A stretch of DNA of 64,000 bases from Rhizophagus irregularis (Eukaryota > Glomeromycota > Glomeromycetes > Glomerales > Glomeraceae). Position numbers and translations under genes: made by a program. Shown here in pieces: positions 25,833-36,575 of this stretch; within the stretch, counting starts at the first letter, position 1; each line of letters begins with the position of its first letter. The stretch is from assembly GCF_026210795.1 (NCBI RefSeq), contig NC_089456.1, positions 1,304,501-1,368,500 on the forward strand, in the 5' to 3' direction. The notes under the pieces were generated by a model, which searched no databases, was not told the DNA's origin, and saw nothing but the letters and a program-made list of their open reading frames with translations.

Positions 25833-26640
25833 CTTTGCAAGTGTTTATCAATGAATTTATAATGATTTTAGCAATTTATAGTTAATTAAACAATTTATAG
25901 CTATTTCAGTGATTCATTATCATGATATTTTAGGATTCAAATTGATACGCATATCAATGCGTATCACACTGCATGAATCACGAGATGGTTAGCCAATCAA
26001 ATAATTTCATCATAAAATCAGTATATAGAAATCTACATTCAGTATTTCAGTACTAGCTAAGCCACCGTTATTATTCGATAAATTCGATACTAAATTGATC
26101 AAATTAATTAACTTCGCAATGATCTATCATATCACTCGATATTTCTTAATAAAACAGACGTTTTCTTTCTCACTGCCTCTCTTCTTTCTTTTCTTTCACC
26201 CTATTTTCTCACCATTCCTGTAACAGCTCAAACTCCATTCTTTACATGTGAAAGTTATTGGTTCCGAAATGTCCGTGAAAGGTATTATTTTTCACGTTTG
26301 TTTTCTCTGATTTTTTTTTTAGATATATTAGATATATTGATATTTTATGTGAAAACCCAACAGACCAGGCAAACTCCAGAAGCTCATAAGGTATTTATGT
26401 GATGTCTACTGTAAGAACAATGGAAAGTGAAATAATAACTAACGACCATATCAGATTCTTGCACGAATTATATTTGAAGTTTGAATTGAAATAAGTTGGA
26501 ATAACTTTAATAACTTTTTTCTGCTAAAGCATACCAACCTAAAAAAATAATTCGCAAAAATTTGTTTCTAGTTATAGTATGAAAAAAGAGAAACATTTAA
26601 TATTTTATATAATACAATAGCAATAACGAACGTTTATTTT
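25833..26640. other. Intergenic, possible divergent upstream region
   Basis: No gene seen. It includes the CCAAT-like motif near 25998 and a pyrimidine-rich TCTTTCTTTTCTTTCACCC stretch near 26180. Nothing else can be supported. Confidence 0.4.
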
Positions 26641-26654
26641 TATATAATAGTTTA

Positions 26655-27365
26655 GTACTTAGAAGAGGCGGAGAGGTTGTCGAGGTCTACTTTCCAGATG
26701 GTGAACTTAAGAACCTTAAAGTTCACAAGATGATATATTTATATTATGATGCTGAAATTATCAACTATGATCGAAAGTAAGTTCATTCTAATTTAATACG
26801 TTGCATATAATATTTATTATTCCTACTAATTTTTTACATTAATATTACGGGGGAATAAAGAGCGAATTCGTCGCAAACTAGCAACTTAATTGAAGCGCAC
26901 AATCCACATTGGTTTCTAGAATCAAACGTAATATTTATGGGAATCGGAAGACTTGATGTTGGTGTTTGGTTCAATGGCCATCATTTGAAAAACGGTCCAA
27001 GCCCATTAAGAATTTTTGCATATCTCCTGATCTTATGGATCGAGGTTGTTATTTTATTTTTTGCTTGAAAAAAAAAACACATAACGGTTTGGGTTTAACA
27101 TACTTGAATTTCTGCAGGTATTTTACAATAGGGATCCAGACCGTAAAAAAGCATAGAAAAAATCGATTCAGTTTAACAAGACTTGATGGCATTCTTATTA
27201 TCAAATTTGTCGGAATCGCTCTACCAGATGCAAGGGGCAGTTTCGGTTCTTGAGAAATTAATACCCGAGTTACAACGAATGATGATGGGTAGCTTCAACC
27301 CTTCGGTTACCCAATTATCTAATTGGTTCCGTTCGATTCATAAGCACAAAAGAAATCGATTATGA
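26655..27365 (+). pseudogene. Degenerate multi-exon remnant, unknown family
   Basis: Pieces with coding texture: GGEVVEVYFPDGELKNLKVH followed by a GTAAG donor (26776), then VIFMGIGRLDVGVWFNGHHL. After a CTGCAG acceptor (27117) comes VFYNRDPDRKKA. Finally MAFLLSNLSESLYQMQG... ends in LSNWFRSIHKHKRNRL and a stop at 27365. The pieces lie in different frames with stops between them. The last helix (NWFR...KHKR) slightly resembles a homeodomain recognition helix, but this is too weak to name. Confidence 0.3.
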
Positions 27366-28072
27366 AAGAGAGAATTGGGAACATTAGATAAAGACGATAG
27401 TAGATTACATATAAATTCGCGTTTAGCCGAAAGATTTTGGAAAATGATATAAAATTAAATTTGGTCGGAACTTTCTTCACAATGAAATGACGCATAATTA
27501 ATTAATAATATAAGTAAAAATGGGTTTGCGTTAATCCATTAGCAAAAAGAAAATAATTGTATATCTATTGCAGAATAGCAAAAAATCAATAAAATATTAT
27601 GTTTTTTATATGATTATTCATATTTTTATTATTTCGATGCACATTACACCACCCACATTCATGCATAAATATGTTAAAAACGTGTGGGCAAACGAATTTT
27701 TTATTATACTAAAAAATTTCAGAATACGAATACACGTGTTCAGAGCCGGAACTGTATCACGTGACTATTCCTCAAAATTTTTTATGATTATGACCTCACT
27801 TCTAAAAAACTATATGCAGTAAAAAGACTTGATACGAAGAATCTTATTTTCCTCTATCGCGTTAAGATGGCATGAAATTTTCTGGCTGCATCTGTTCTCT
27901 TGCGCACCATACTCTTGTTTACATTTTTCGGAAGTTTTCTTTATTCAACTTCGTATGCGCTGTTTGTGGTGAATGGCTTTGCAAAAGTATAAAGAGTCGC
28001 TCTATCGCTCTGATAGAGCCTTCCCAAATCGAAAATAAAAATGAACTAAATCTCTATTAGCTTGATCCCCAC
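27366..28072. other. Intergenic
   Basis: No supportable gene. A perfect short stem-loop, GCTCTATC-GCTCT-GATAGAGC, lies at about 27999-28019. Confidence 0.4.
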
Positions 28073-28895
28073 TTATTCCGCATTATCAATGTCATAATAA
28101 AATTTATGGAATTGATTCGAAACTTCTCTCATGTCAGAATCTTCGGAAGGTGCATCAATTGATATTCCACTCGGTGGGCGGATAGACAGCTCACGAATTA
28201 TGGTTTGAGTGGTAGATTTACGCGAACCACCTTGCCTCTTTCTTTTCTTGGACGCTTCATTAGAGGTAGGTGAAATGTAATATCCTTCTTTTTCAAGATC
28301 ATCAATTGACGGGCATTTGGGGCACAACATATGTTTTTTATCGATGCAATCGAAATGAGCCCTATGTTTGCATGGTAGGAAACTAGGAATACAAGTGACG
28401 TTCGCACCGTTGCACCAACCCTCAATAAAGGTTTCGTAGAGACTATTTCAAAGCACTTTGGCGCACGTTTCTTCCATCAAGTCACCATCATCATTAAAAT
28501 CTTGAGGAGGCAACTATCATCGTCCACGCCACATGAGTAATATCTCTTATCAGTTTCTTTCGCACAAGTCCGATGGGCAATATCACCACAAACGTTCAGG
28601 ATGAGCGATCTAGGTGGATCTTCTGTTAAAAAGGGAAGATCACGTTCTCCACATGGCCCATAACCTGTGATAGTTTCGTTTGATTTAATCGACGAAAAAT
28701 CTGGCTCTTCATGAAGGATATCTTCTGGAAGGTGTCCCAATATATTTAATGCAAGTGTTTTTAGGATCTGTTGCGCCTTGGTTGTACTTCGCAAATATCA
28801 GTGCTTTAAGTAGAGGTGATTTGATTATGATATCCTCCATATTGATATCATCAACAGTAATCGGGTTTTCGACTTCCGTATTAGCTGAGCTCTCT
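28073..28895 (-). pseudogene. RING-like zinc-finger family pseudogene
   Basis: Minus-strand pieces in order: TEVENPITVDDINMEDII, a frame change inside KSPLLKALIFA, then TTKAQQILKTLALNILGHLP and ETITGYGPCGERDLPF. A Cys/His segment (NVCGDIAHRTC) follows. After a stop comes a clear RING-H2-like half, LPCKHRAHFDCIDKKHMLCP, with its KCP following, and a basic Ser-rich tail ending at 28073. Several frame changes mean no complete protein. RING-like domains usually recruit E2 enzymes, but the function of this lineage family is not known to me. Confidence 0.55.
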
Positions 28896-28914
28896 TAACG
28901 ATAGATAAAAAAAT

Positions 28915-30020
28915 CACACAAGGGACTGAAAAGCTCTACCCGTGGCCACAATCCCATAGAGGTAGTCAAACTCATCTTCGAATGCCACGGATGCTTTCCT
29001 TTTTCTCGTGTTTGTATGGGGTATGAAAAATTTTTATATGATGCACGAAAGTTAAAGCGAGGGTATGATGCAAGCATAAGAGGATTAATGAATCAATTTG
29101 GAATTATGACCGAAATTGAAGTAACAAGTGGGTATATCATGATTACTATTACGAAAGCTGATAAAAAGAAACCTCGCGATGTAACAAAATCTGTGATGGA
29201 ACTTTAATTCCGATTAAACGATATTATAGAAAATTATTTGAGGATCTAGTGTTATTTTACCTGAGGTTCGTAGTAGAATGGAGTCTAAAGCTTATGCTTG
29301 ATATTATGTATCATATCATCATTCGGAATTAGATGATGGTTCTGAAAATATGATATCATTCCCTGTGCGAGCTTTCGAGTTGCATTATGTTCTGCATGAA
29401 TCCCGCCACCAAATCCTTTTGTTTTCCCTCGGTTATGGCTACCAATTCTTCATTGACGACGTCTATTACTTTTATGATTACGTAATGACTCGGCCTGATG
29501 CTTCTTCGCCTACAACTTCGAACTGGGGGTCCATGGTAATTCTTTTCTTAGTGATTCTTTTGGCGATGTAGATGGCCACGTATAATATTGGGGAAATATA
29601 CTCGCAGCTGCCTGTTGCCGAACCTATAATTCCCATATTTATCTCTGTTATACATTGCTTCAGCTCCTCGTTTTCATAATCAATTTCCATAGGCTCTGGT
29701 TCAAAGGGTGGAATTTTTTTTATATCATTGCTATCTATTCTGTACCTCACTCAACTCTTCTTAGTATTGTACGACGAGAATGACCTCAAAATTTTATCTC
29801 TACACTCCTTAGCGAACTTTACAAGTCTCTTAGCTGGTCCCAATTTCATTCCATGACGTTCAAGCTCTTCCTGGATCAAGTCAAAGTAACCTCTTCATTT
29901 TCTAAGATTTTGATAGCCGGTTCGTTAAGTCCTAAGTCCTCCCGACCCTTCAAAGCTCGATAAGTTTGGACGTGTCATATTTTTTAATTTTGTCCACCAG
30001 CGAGACAGTCTCATTTCCAG
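28915..30020 (-). pseudogene. SAM-domain-type lineage-family pseudogene, interrupted
   Basis: Reading the minus strand: ETVSLVDKIKKYDTSKLIEL, then (after a frame change) a SAM-like core, EELERHGMKLGPAKRLVKFA with KECRDK. Next come KIPPFEPEPMEIDYENEELK, DPQFEVVGEEASGRV and VNEELVAITEGKQKDLVAGF ending in MQLESS at about 29370. The same family then resumes at about 29017 with HTNTRKRKASVAFEDEFDYL and YGIVATG, ending at a stop at 28915. The roughly 345 bases between (29022-29364) are foreign and belong to an RdRP fragment on the other strand. Multiple frame changes are present. Resemblance to a SAM-plus-nuclease-like family of Rhizophagus is from memory. Confidence 0.55.
29022..29364 (+). pseudogene. 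RNA-dependent RNA polymerase (QDE-1/RDR type) 3' fragment
   Basis: Plus-strand translation gives FLYDARKLKRGYDASIRGLM, NQFGIMTEIEVTSG, then a basic stretch with KKPRDVTKSVMEL. A frame change leads to IPIKRYYRKLFEDL, and another to RSRMESKAYA and HHSELDDGSENMISFP. The LMxQFGIxTExEVxSG block and the KAxAxYYV...ENMISFP block are characteristic of the C-terminal part of eukaryotic cellular RdRPs used in RNA silencing. Catalytic DbDGD is not included, and at least two frame changes and a stop make it non-functional. It sits inside the SAM-family pseudogene. Confidence 0.7.
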
Positions 30021-30462
30021 TAACAGAGGTAGAGGTGAAAGCTGCAGTATAAGGTGTCTCGGACGTTACGGGATAAAAAAATGTTTTTATGTCGCACAGG
30101 TATTGCATCAAAGCACGTGACTCGCTTCACAACTGTCAGCATATAGAATTTTATATGATCTAATATTAAAATGTAACGATACCCATACTTTAACGTGATA
30201 GAATAACCGATAATCAATATTACTCGTAAAGAAAAATTAAAATGGCGTAATAATCAAACGCGAAATTATATGAATATATAGTTTTTTTTTTGAAATATCG
30301 TTTAAAAAAACGGATCGGCTATTTTAATATCCCAAAACTATAGGAAATTTCGTCACATACTTAAAATATGGTGGATTGCAAAAGAAAAAAGACATGGTTT
30401 TGATAAAATTTAATAGCTTTTTTTATTAGAAGTCTAAAAAAAAAACATGCACAGGAGAATAA
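30021..30462. other. Intergenic, with exon edge of the gene at 31561
   Basis: Mostly non-coding. The last 35 bases before 30454 (AGAAGTCTA then A-run, CATGCACAG) read as KKKHAQE. They continue in frame across the inserted element into NNADLPPPK at 31565, so they are part of the interrupted gene. Confidence 0.45.
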
Positions 30463-31560
30463 GAGTAATACGGAAACCAGTGGTGTAGGGTCAACCTCAC
30501 GTGTGGTGTATTACATAAAATTTCATGTGTATGATTTGTAAGGACCGATGTGTATTGCTATTTGCTAGTAACTTTGTATGGTATGAAATAATAATGTGAT
30601 AATCATGACATCACAAAATAATAAAAAAAATCTTTTTCTTTTTTTCTTTACGCGTTACGCATTTCACGTTAAAACCTTTAAACATCTCAATAGTATTGTA
30701 ATAAAATCAAGCTCTTTCATACTTTTTTATATAAACTTTTATTATAACTTAAAAATGTCATCTATAGATATTAATGAAGTGGATATTATATATGAAGAAG
30801 ATTTAACTATGGAGGTCCAACAAGTGAAAATGGAGTTGCAATAATCTATTACTTTTAATTTAAATAACCAACTTATTTACATAAAATTATTTACATCTTT
30901 AGCAAATGTGCAAGTCAAAAAATCTTTGAAATCAGTTCCTATCAAGCGTAAACAAAATGCACAGTCGAGTAGTAGTAAGAAACGGTCCAAGAAAGCTATT
31001 GTGATTAATTCTTATACTGAAGATCATGATGATAATGATGATAAAATAGATAAGGAAAATAAATCATTCTCCAAACTTAATGAACTCGAATATCAAGAGC
31101 GAGTTCTTGCTCTTAAAGAACGCAAAATTGCTTTAAGAGAACGGGAAGCTGATATTCGTATCATGGAGTAATAAATAAATATTTCGCGACTCCATTAGTT
31201 ATAAATATTATTATATATTTTTACTGACAAAAATTTTAGTTAGTTTAATTAGTTTCGTTCAAACATAATACTATTATTTTTATTTACTTATCAAAATAAA
31301 TGATATTAGCAACATTTTGAAATGTTATAAACGCCATGAAATTGTTTTTTTTAAATAAATAACTGAAGGAGCGAAGGTTTTTTAAAAAAAAGCTTAAAAA
31401 AGCAGTTGTGTATAAAATATTATACACCACATACTTTAAACGCTAATATATATATATAATATTAACAAAGATAAGCTGTGGTGTATTTTATACACGGGTC
31501 ATTTTTTCGTCATACACCACACAAGTGGTTGATCCTACACCACTGGTTTTCGTCTTACCT
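30463..31560. mobile_element. Mutator-like TIR element (1098 bp) with 9-bp target duplication
   Basis: Terminal inverted repeats of about 50 bp: left GTAATACGGAAACCAGTGGT from 30465, right (reverse complement from 31558) GTAAGACGAAAACCAGTGGT. Both continue with GTAGG(G/A)TCAACC and GTGTGGTGTAT. By hand count about 43 of the first 52 positions match. GGAGAATAA flanks both ends (30454-30462 and 31561-31569), a perfect 9-bp duplication as made by MULEs. It carries a small gene and no transposase, so it is non-autonomous. It interrupts a coding exon. Confidence 0.75.
30755..31171 (+). CDS. Small acidic/coiled-coil protein carried by the TIR element
   Basis: A first exon from ATG 30755 reads MSSIDINEVDIIYEEDLTME and is preceded by a TTTTTATATAAAC TATA-like string at about 30725. 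The second part (30903-31171, after a CATCTTTAG acceptor) encodes a basic Ser/Lys segment (KRKQNAQSSSSKKRSKK, a likely nuclear signal), an acidic linker (EDHDDNDDK) and a charged helix, LALKERKIALREREADIRIM. That helix is typical of a coiled coil. The available GT donors (30815, 30824) leave the two halves out of phase, so either an unusual splice is used or the gene carries an indel. Function unknown; a DNA- or partner-binding accessory role is speculation. Confidence 0.45.
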
Positions 31561-32153
31561 GGAGAATAATGCTGATTTACCACCACCAAAGTGACAAAAA
31601 AGGGTAGAATCATTACAAGAACTTGTACATGTTAGCTCTGACCTCAAGGGAAAATCAGTATATTTTTCCCCAGCATTGGACAAATATTACGAAGGAGTAA
31701 TTATGTATGATGCAAAAGTAAAGAAAGCCTATGTGTATTGTGCTAAAGGTGATCGCAAATTTGATACATTTTCCAAATGGATAAGTTATCTGCAAGATCG
31801 AGGATACTTAAAGGACATAGATCAGCTGTTGTAACTATATTTTTGCAAGCAAATCCCAGTTATCCCACCACTCCATCAATTGCATCTATTTATCTACTTC
31901 AAAATATAAGCCATATTGGAAAGTAACGTCATTTGTAAACGCTGAAGATATTCTTTTATCAATTCAAGAAAAAGTTTTGCCAGGAGGAGAGTTTTCTGGA
32001 ACTGCAATACAAAAAATTAGCGAAGGGCTTGAATTTCATTTTTTCAAAGAAGGACAACTAAGAAAAAAAACTACTACACTTGATTACATTTTGCACATTA
32101 TTTTGTTAAATTATTTAAGTATATCAATTCTGGCCGAAGTTATAATCCGGTGA
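31561..32153 (+). pseudogene. Broken gene interrupted by the TIR element, unknown family
   Basis: Reads NNADLPPPK, a TGA, then VESLQELVHVSSDLKGKSVY, FSPALDKYYEGVIMYDAKVK and WISYLQDRGYLKDIDQLL to a stop at 31834. A second open stretch in another frame runs from about 31900 to TGA 32151: WKVTSFVNAEDILLSIQEKV and LPGGEFSGTAIQKISEGLEF. The first exon part lies left of the inserted element (30428-30453). Coding texture is good, but the family is not recognised. Confidence 0.45.
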
Positions 32154-32640
32154 AAATCACCACCGGTGAGCTCAAGTACTCAACATTTTTAGTTAAAAAC
32201 TATATAATGTTATAAATTCGACATGATATGAAAATCTGGTATAACTCGGGAAAATTTCGTGAATTGTATAATACTTGTATTATGGATAACGCAAGTCACA
32301 CAAAATATCTTCGTTATATTAAATAAAAATTTGTTATGAACAAAAATTCGTTATAATAAGAGTTATTATATATATATATTATATACACTGGTTATAGGCT
32401 TACTTCTTTAAACGGTATACAGCATTTTCTAGTAATCTTCGGTATAACAAGAATTTTTTTATATGATAAAATTGGTACAATACTGAAGGTTCGCTAAGAA
32501 ATTCGTAAAGCGAGTGGACTGTAGTAACGCGGTATAATGGCGTAATACAATAAACAATGGATCAGTTCCATCATATTCTTCTTATATTTATAATAAGATG
32601 AATAATTACAAATACTAAATACTAATTTCTATCATTTTAA
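32154..32640. other. Intergenic
   Basis: No gene. Several GGTATAAC/GGTATAAT strings recur (about 32240, 32430, 32530), and a short hairpin with arms CCGGTG lies at about 32146-32169. Nothing further supported. Confidence 0.4.
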
Positions 32641-32649
32641 AGGGACTCA

Positions 32650-33118
32650 GGTAAAATCCACCATTTAGTATAGATCATGATCATTTTACCTATATATATA
32701 TAAAAAACCCCTTGTAGTAATAGAAAATTACCTGTTACATGTAACGAAACAATAAAACAATAGAACAATTTAATTTATTACTAAATTTAATTGGTTAGTT
32801 GCGTTATTGCGTAATTGATCAACGATCGTCGCACAGATTGATCTGACATTTTAAGGGGCACAAGATAACGATAAAGAGTGTAAAAATCCATCATTTAGTA
32901 TAAAAATGTCACAATTATCTCAAAATGATTATCAAGATCATGATTATTTTAATATATATATATAACCTCTTTGTAATAATAGAAGAATTACATGTAACGA
33001 AACAATAAAACAAGTAGAACAATTAAGTTTATTACTGAATTTAAATAATTGCAATATTTATACGATGATTTGGTGTGATAGTTAGTTGCGTAATTGATCA
33101 ACGCAGATTGATCTCTCT
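32650..33118 (+). repeat. Duplicated upstream segment, two copies of about 220 bp
   Basis: Copy 1 (about 32650-32850) and copy 2 (about 32888-33118) share, in order: AAAATCCA(C/T)CATTTAGTATA, GATCATGAT, a TATATATATATA box, TAATAGAA, TTACATGTAACGAAACAATA and GCGTAATTGATCAACG. Both close with CAGATTGATCT. The copies lie directly upstream of the gene remnant at 33244, so this looks like a promoter-region duplication. Confidence 0.65.
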
Positions 33119-33243
33119 ATAAATCTCGGTTTTTTTTTTCAGTTTTCGCAAATCTTTTCTTATCATTTTTTTCTTAACTTTTCTTACTTATCATCTTTTC
33201 TTACTTATCCGAACTGAAAAAATGTTTCACTAGTGCGATTTAA

Positions 33244-34673
33244 ACTCTCAGCACACTATTTGACAGTCTTGGTTTCACTGAAAAGGAAAAAAATGATTTA
33301 AGAAAATATTTTATTGGAAATAAAAAACGTCAAAATGATGTGCAGACTCTCCTTCTTGGCTGCACAACAAATGAAGAGAAGCTTGCATTTGTTAAATCAC
33401 TAATCACTCCCGGTATGTTCTCACAGACATTATATATAGGTATAAGAATAATGTGGCTTAGATTCTCGTCTCTCCGTCATGTTCGCCAATAATACCGAAT
33501 ACTTACTTATTCTTGTGCTTTTCTTTTCTGCTTCTTATCGTTATTGTCAAACCCTTTCCTTTATTAAACTACTTGTTAAATTAAATAATATATGCAGATT
33601 TGAAGAGTACATTAGAGAGTAATTTTGATCTAATAAGATCTGAATTGAGATGCATTAGATCTGAATTGGGAAACATTTATGAAGTATCTGCACGTTTAGA
33701 AGTAGCAAAATTCAGCGATTCCCATTACGCTTCCAATTTTGAAATTTTTGGTTTAAATGGTTTTATATGGCTTTCCTTGCTACGAAAAAAATTCTTGAAT
33801 GAAAAACCAAGGTACGACTCTCCAATATATATTCAAGCATATCGTGCTGAAAAACTTTCAAAATATATAAATGTAAGTGAATATAAATTATTATGAGATG
33901 GGTTTTTGCACATGGTTCTTATTTACCATAATTTTTTGCACTTCTTGAGCAGAATAAAGATATGAAAAATAAACTTGAAGAATCAATAGCTGTTATTCGT
34001 TCATTACCCCAAGATAAAAATTTTATTAAAATTCTCAATACCCTCGCTGACAGAGCGGAAAAAGATCTCAATGCCTGGGAAGCTCATGAAAAGAGTAAGT
34101 TTATTTAGACTAAAGTTTGATAGTAAATCAAACCTTAATTTTGTCAATTAGATTCTGCCAGTATGTCAGAAAACCATCTATATCTCGCAAATACAAAATT
34201 CTTGGGTGTTATGCTGATAACCTCATATATCTTGGATCCAAAAATAGCTATAGAGAACAATCATGTATTTATATTCACACATTTGAGAGTGTAATTTGAA
34301 ATTATTATAATATACTGACTCTTGTCTGTTAAAATAATTTTTTAGGCTCCATTTAACAAGTTATCTTGATATGAAAAATGTTTCAATCGAGATAGGTGAG
34401 ATAAAATTAATGACCAAGAACATATCTCATGGTTATCGACAGCTATTGATTAGACTGGCATCACTTAGATTCGTTATCAAAGCGTTGAACAGTAAAGGTG
34501 ATGAAGTAGCAAATTATAAGTGCGATTTAGTCGGAGTGTTATACGTCCCGAAAGTCCCTACTATTAACATTCCGAGCAGCTGGGAACACGGAATTACATT
34601 TCCCAAAGGTACCAACCATACCATAAGAATTGTTGTAGTAGCGGTCAAAAATATTGCATCACTTTTGACTTAA
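33244..34673 (+). pseudogene. Multi-exon lineage-specific gene with disabling lesions
   Basis: Exon 33244-33412 encodes STLFDSLGFTEKEKNDLRKY and ends at a GTATGT donor. The next starts at 33598 after TGCAG and gives DLKSTLESNFDLIRSELRCI and FEIFGLNGFIWLSLLRKKF. Coding continues in a shifted frame as RWVFAHGSYLP, stop, FFALLEQNKDMKNKLEESIA. Then NAWEAHEK, a GTAAG donor (34095), LANTKFLGVMLITSYILDPK and the last exon 34346-34673 with RQLLIRLASLRFVIKALNSK and SSWEHGITFPKGTNHTIRI. No ATG opens the first exon. A frameshift at about 33895 and a TAA at about 33927 break it. The family has no function known to me. Confidence 0.55.
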
Positions 34674-35345
34674 ATTTACGACATAAATTACAAATGCTAA
34701 TATAATAAATTTATATTCATTTTAAAGCAAAGTTATTGTAAAAACATAGATTTTTGACTTTTTATTGAGAATATGATTAAATAAACGCCAGAATTCGATT
34801 CCTTAAGCGATATAGAGCACGTACTCCAAAAATTGTAACAATTGAATCACTTGTTGTAGCGTTTTAATTTTTTAACAGCCGATTTCTCCACCACTAGCCA
34901 TTCGATTGTTACAATTTTTGGAATACAAGCTCTATGTCGTTTATTTTGTCGAACAGATAAAATTACTTCAGAATTCAAAATAAAGGACAATTTAAATCAA
35001 CTTTCAGACAAAGCAAAAGATATTATTGAGAATAGATCAAACTTCTTCTTTATTGGAATCCAATCCTCACATATGTATTTCTCTACAAAGGTATCCATTG
35101 ATTTCTTTACCAAAGGAATTGACTTTTGTATTCGATCTACTTTTCTTGTTTGTATAAGTTGAAAATCCATGTTTTTACAAATTTAGCAATTTATACAAGA
35201 TTTTACTATGAATTGGGCAAATAAATAATTCTAAAATATTCTTGGAGATTCAAGCTTTAAACAAATATAAATTTATTATATTGTCATTTGTAAGTTATGT
35301 TGTAAATTTAAGTCAAAAGTGATGCAATACTTTTGACCGCCACTG
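34641..35345. mobile_element. Foldback element with Tc1/mariner-like ends (about 705 bp)
   Basis: Inverted repeats of about 90 bp: left from 34641 (GCGGTCAAAAATATTGCATC) and right, reverse-complemented from 35345 (CAGTGGCGGTCAAAAGTATT). They continue as GCATCACTTTTGACTTAAAT on both sides. The right edge ends ...CCACTG followed by TA (35346-35347), as in Tc1-type elements. The left edge has lost the CAGTG. A second nested inverted pair lies inside: ATAGAGC...CCAAAAATTGTAACAAT at about 34810-34845 and 34892-34929. No transposase. Confidence 0.7.
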
Positions 35346-35347
35346 TA

Positions 35348-36575
35348 GTTATTATTTATTTGTTTTCTATTAAGCTATTTATCAACTATTGTATTCCATG
35401 CTATAGACACCGGGGGGACAACTCAGGATTACACATATTTATGATCACAAGAAGTAACATAAAATTGGTTATACAAAAAGAATCCATATTAAATTTCGCA
35501 AAATTTTTAGTTTCTCAATACAATAAGTAGTACAAGATCACATTTTTAATTTACTGGCCAAAATTAATCATAATTTCTGGGTAAATTTTCTACCAGAATT
35601 AATGATAATTTCTAATCAACTTTTTCAATTTGAAATGTAAGTAGTACAAAATCACATTTTTAATTTTACTGGCCAAAATTGATTATAATTTTCAGTAAAT
35701 TTTTTTTACCAGAATTAATGATAATTTTTAATTAACTTTTTTAGTTAAAAACCTAATTTGGAATGTAAGTAGTACAAAATTACATTTTTAATTTTACTGG
35801 CCAAAATTAATTATAATTTTCAGTAAATTTTTTTTACCAGAATTAATGATAATTTTTAATAAAAATTTTTAGTTAAAAACCTAATTTGTAGTACAAGATC
35901 ATATTTTTAATTTTACTGGCCAAAGTAAGTTAATTAATGATAATTTTCAATAAACATTTTTGGTTAAAACCTATAATTTTAGAAATTTGGAATATAAGTA
36001 GTACAAGATTACGTTTTAATTTTTCCGGCCAAAATTGATCATAATTTTTAGTAAATTTATGAGCATTTCGCGTAATGCTATATGATATGATTGATGAAAC
36101 GTTGAAACGTTGTAGATTGACTTTTTAGTATTTATGAAAAATTTATACTGTACAGCAGCATTTCGTGCATAAATTTATCAAAATTTGAATAAATAAATAT
36201 AAATATTTTTCTTTTTAACATATAAATGTAACATTTAGTTTCCATATATGAAATACGTAATAGTATATCATATTTATAGAAGATTTGCCCCTGTGATCGT
36301 TGTTCCATTTTAACTAAAAAAATTAAGAAGTTCGTACAACACATGCGTGACACGGATGACATATCTTGATCAACCGAAAATCACAAAAAGGGGATAATTA
36401 ATAAAAAGGTATGCGTTCATTACGTTCATTTACATCACTCTTTAATCATGAAAGTTGCGCGCTAAATGTTCGAAAATATTTAAATTTCTAATCCTTTGTA
36501 TTTTATTTGATATTTTTGTGTTATTATTAAATTTTTTAAAGAATTCGGAATATCACAAAAAATAAATAAAATAAA
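35348..36575. other. Intergenic with satellite, upstream of the PH-domain gene
   Basis: Apart from the satellite (35527-36060) no feature is supported. The 200 bases before the start at 36576 are AT-rich with an AAAATAAATAAAATAAA run just before the ATG. Confidence 0.4.
35527..36060. repeat. Satellite array 2, about five units of 110-128 bp
   Basis: Units begin with GTAGTACAA(G/A)AT(C/T)AC at 35527, 35641, 35769, 35888 and 35998. Shared segments are TTTTACTGGCCAAAATT, TTTACCAGAATTAATGATAA and TTAGTTAAAAACCTAATTTG. Same family as 25078-25400, 10 kb upstream. Confidence 0.85.

Noticed and set aside
27183-27365. Homeodomain gene from NWFR...KHKR helix
   Set aside because: Only one helix resembles a homeodomain; the rest of the fold and residue spacing are absent.
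29350-29571. 73-codon plus-strand frame
   Set aside because: The minus strand here clearly encodes SAM-family sequence (EGKQKDLVAGF, EVVGEEASGRV); the plus frame is its shadow beyond the RdRP piece.
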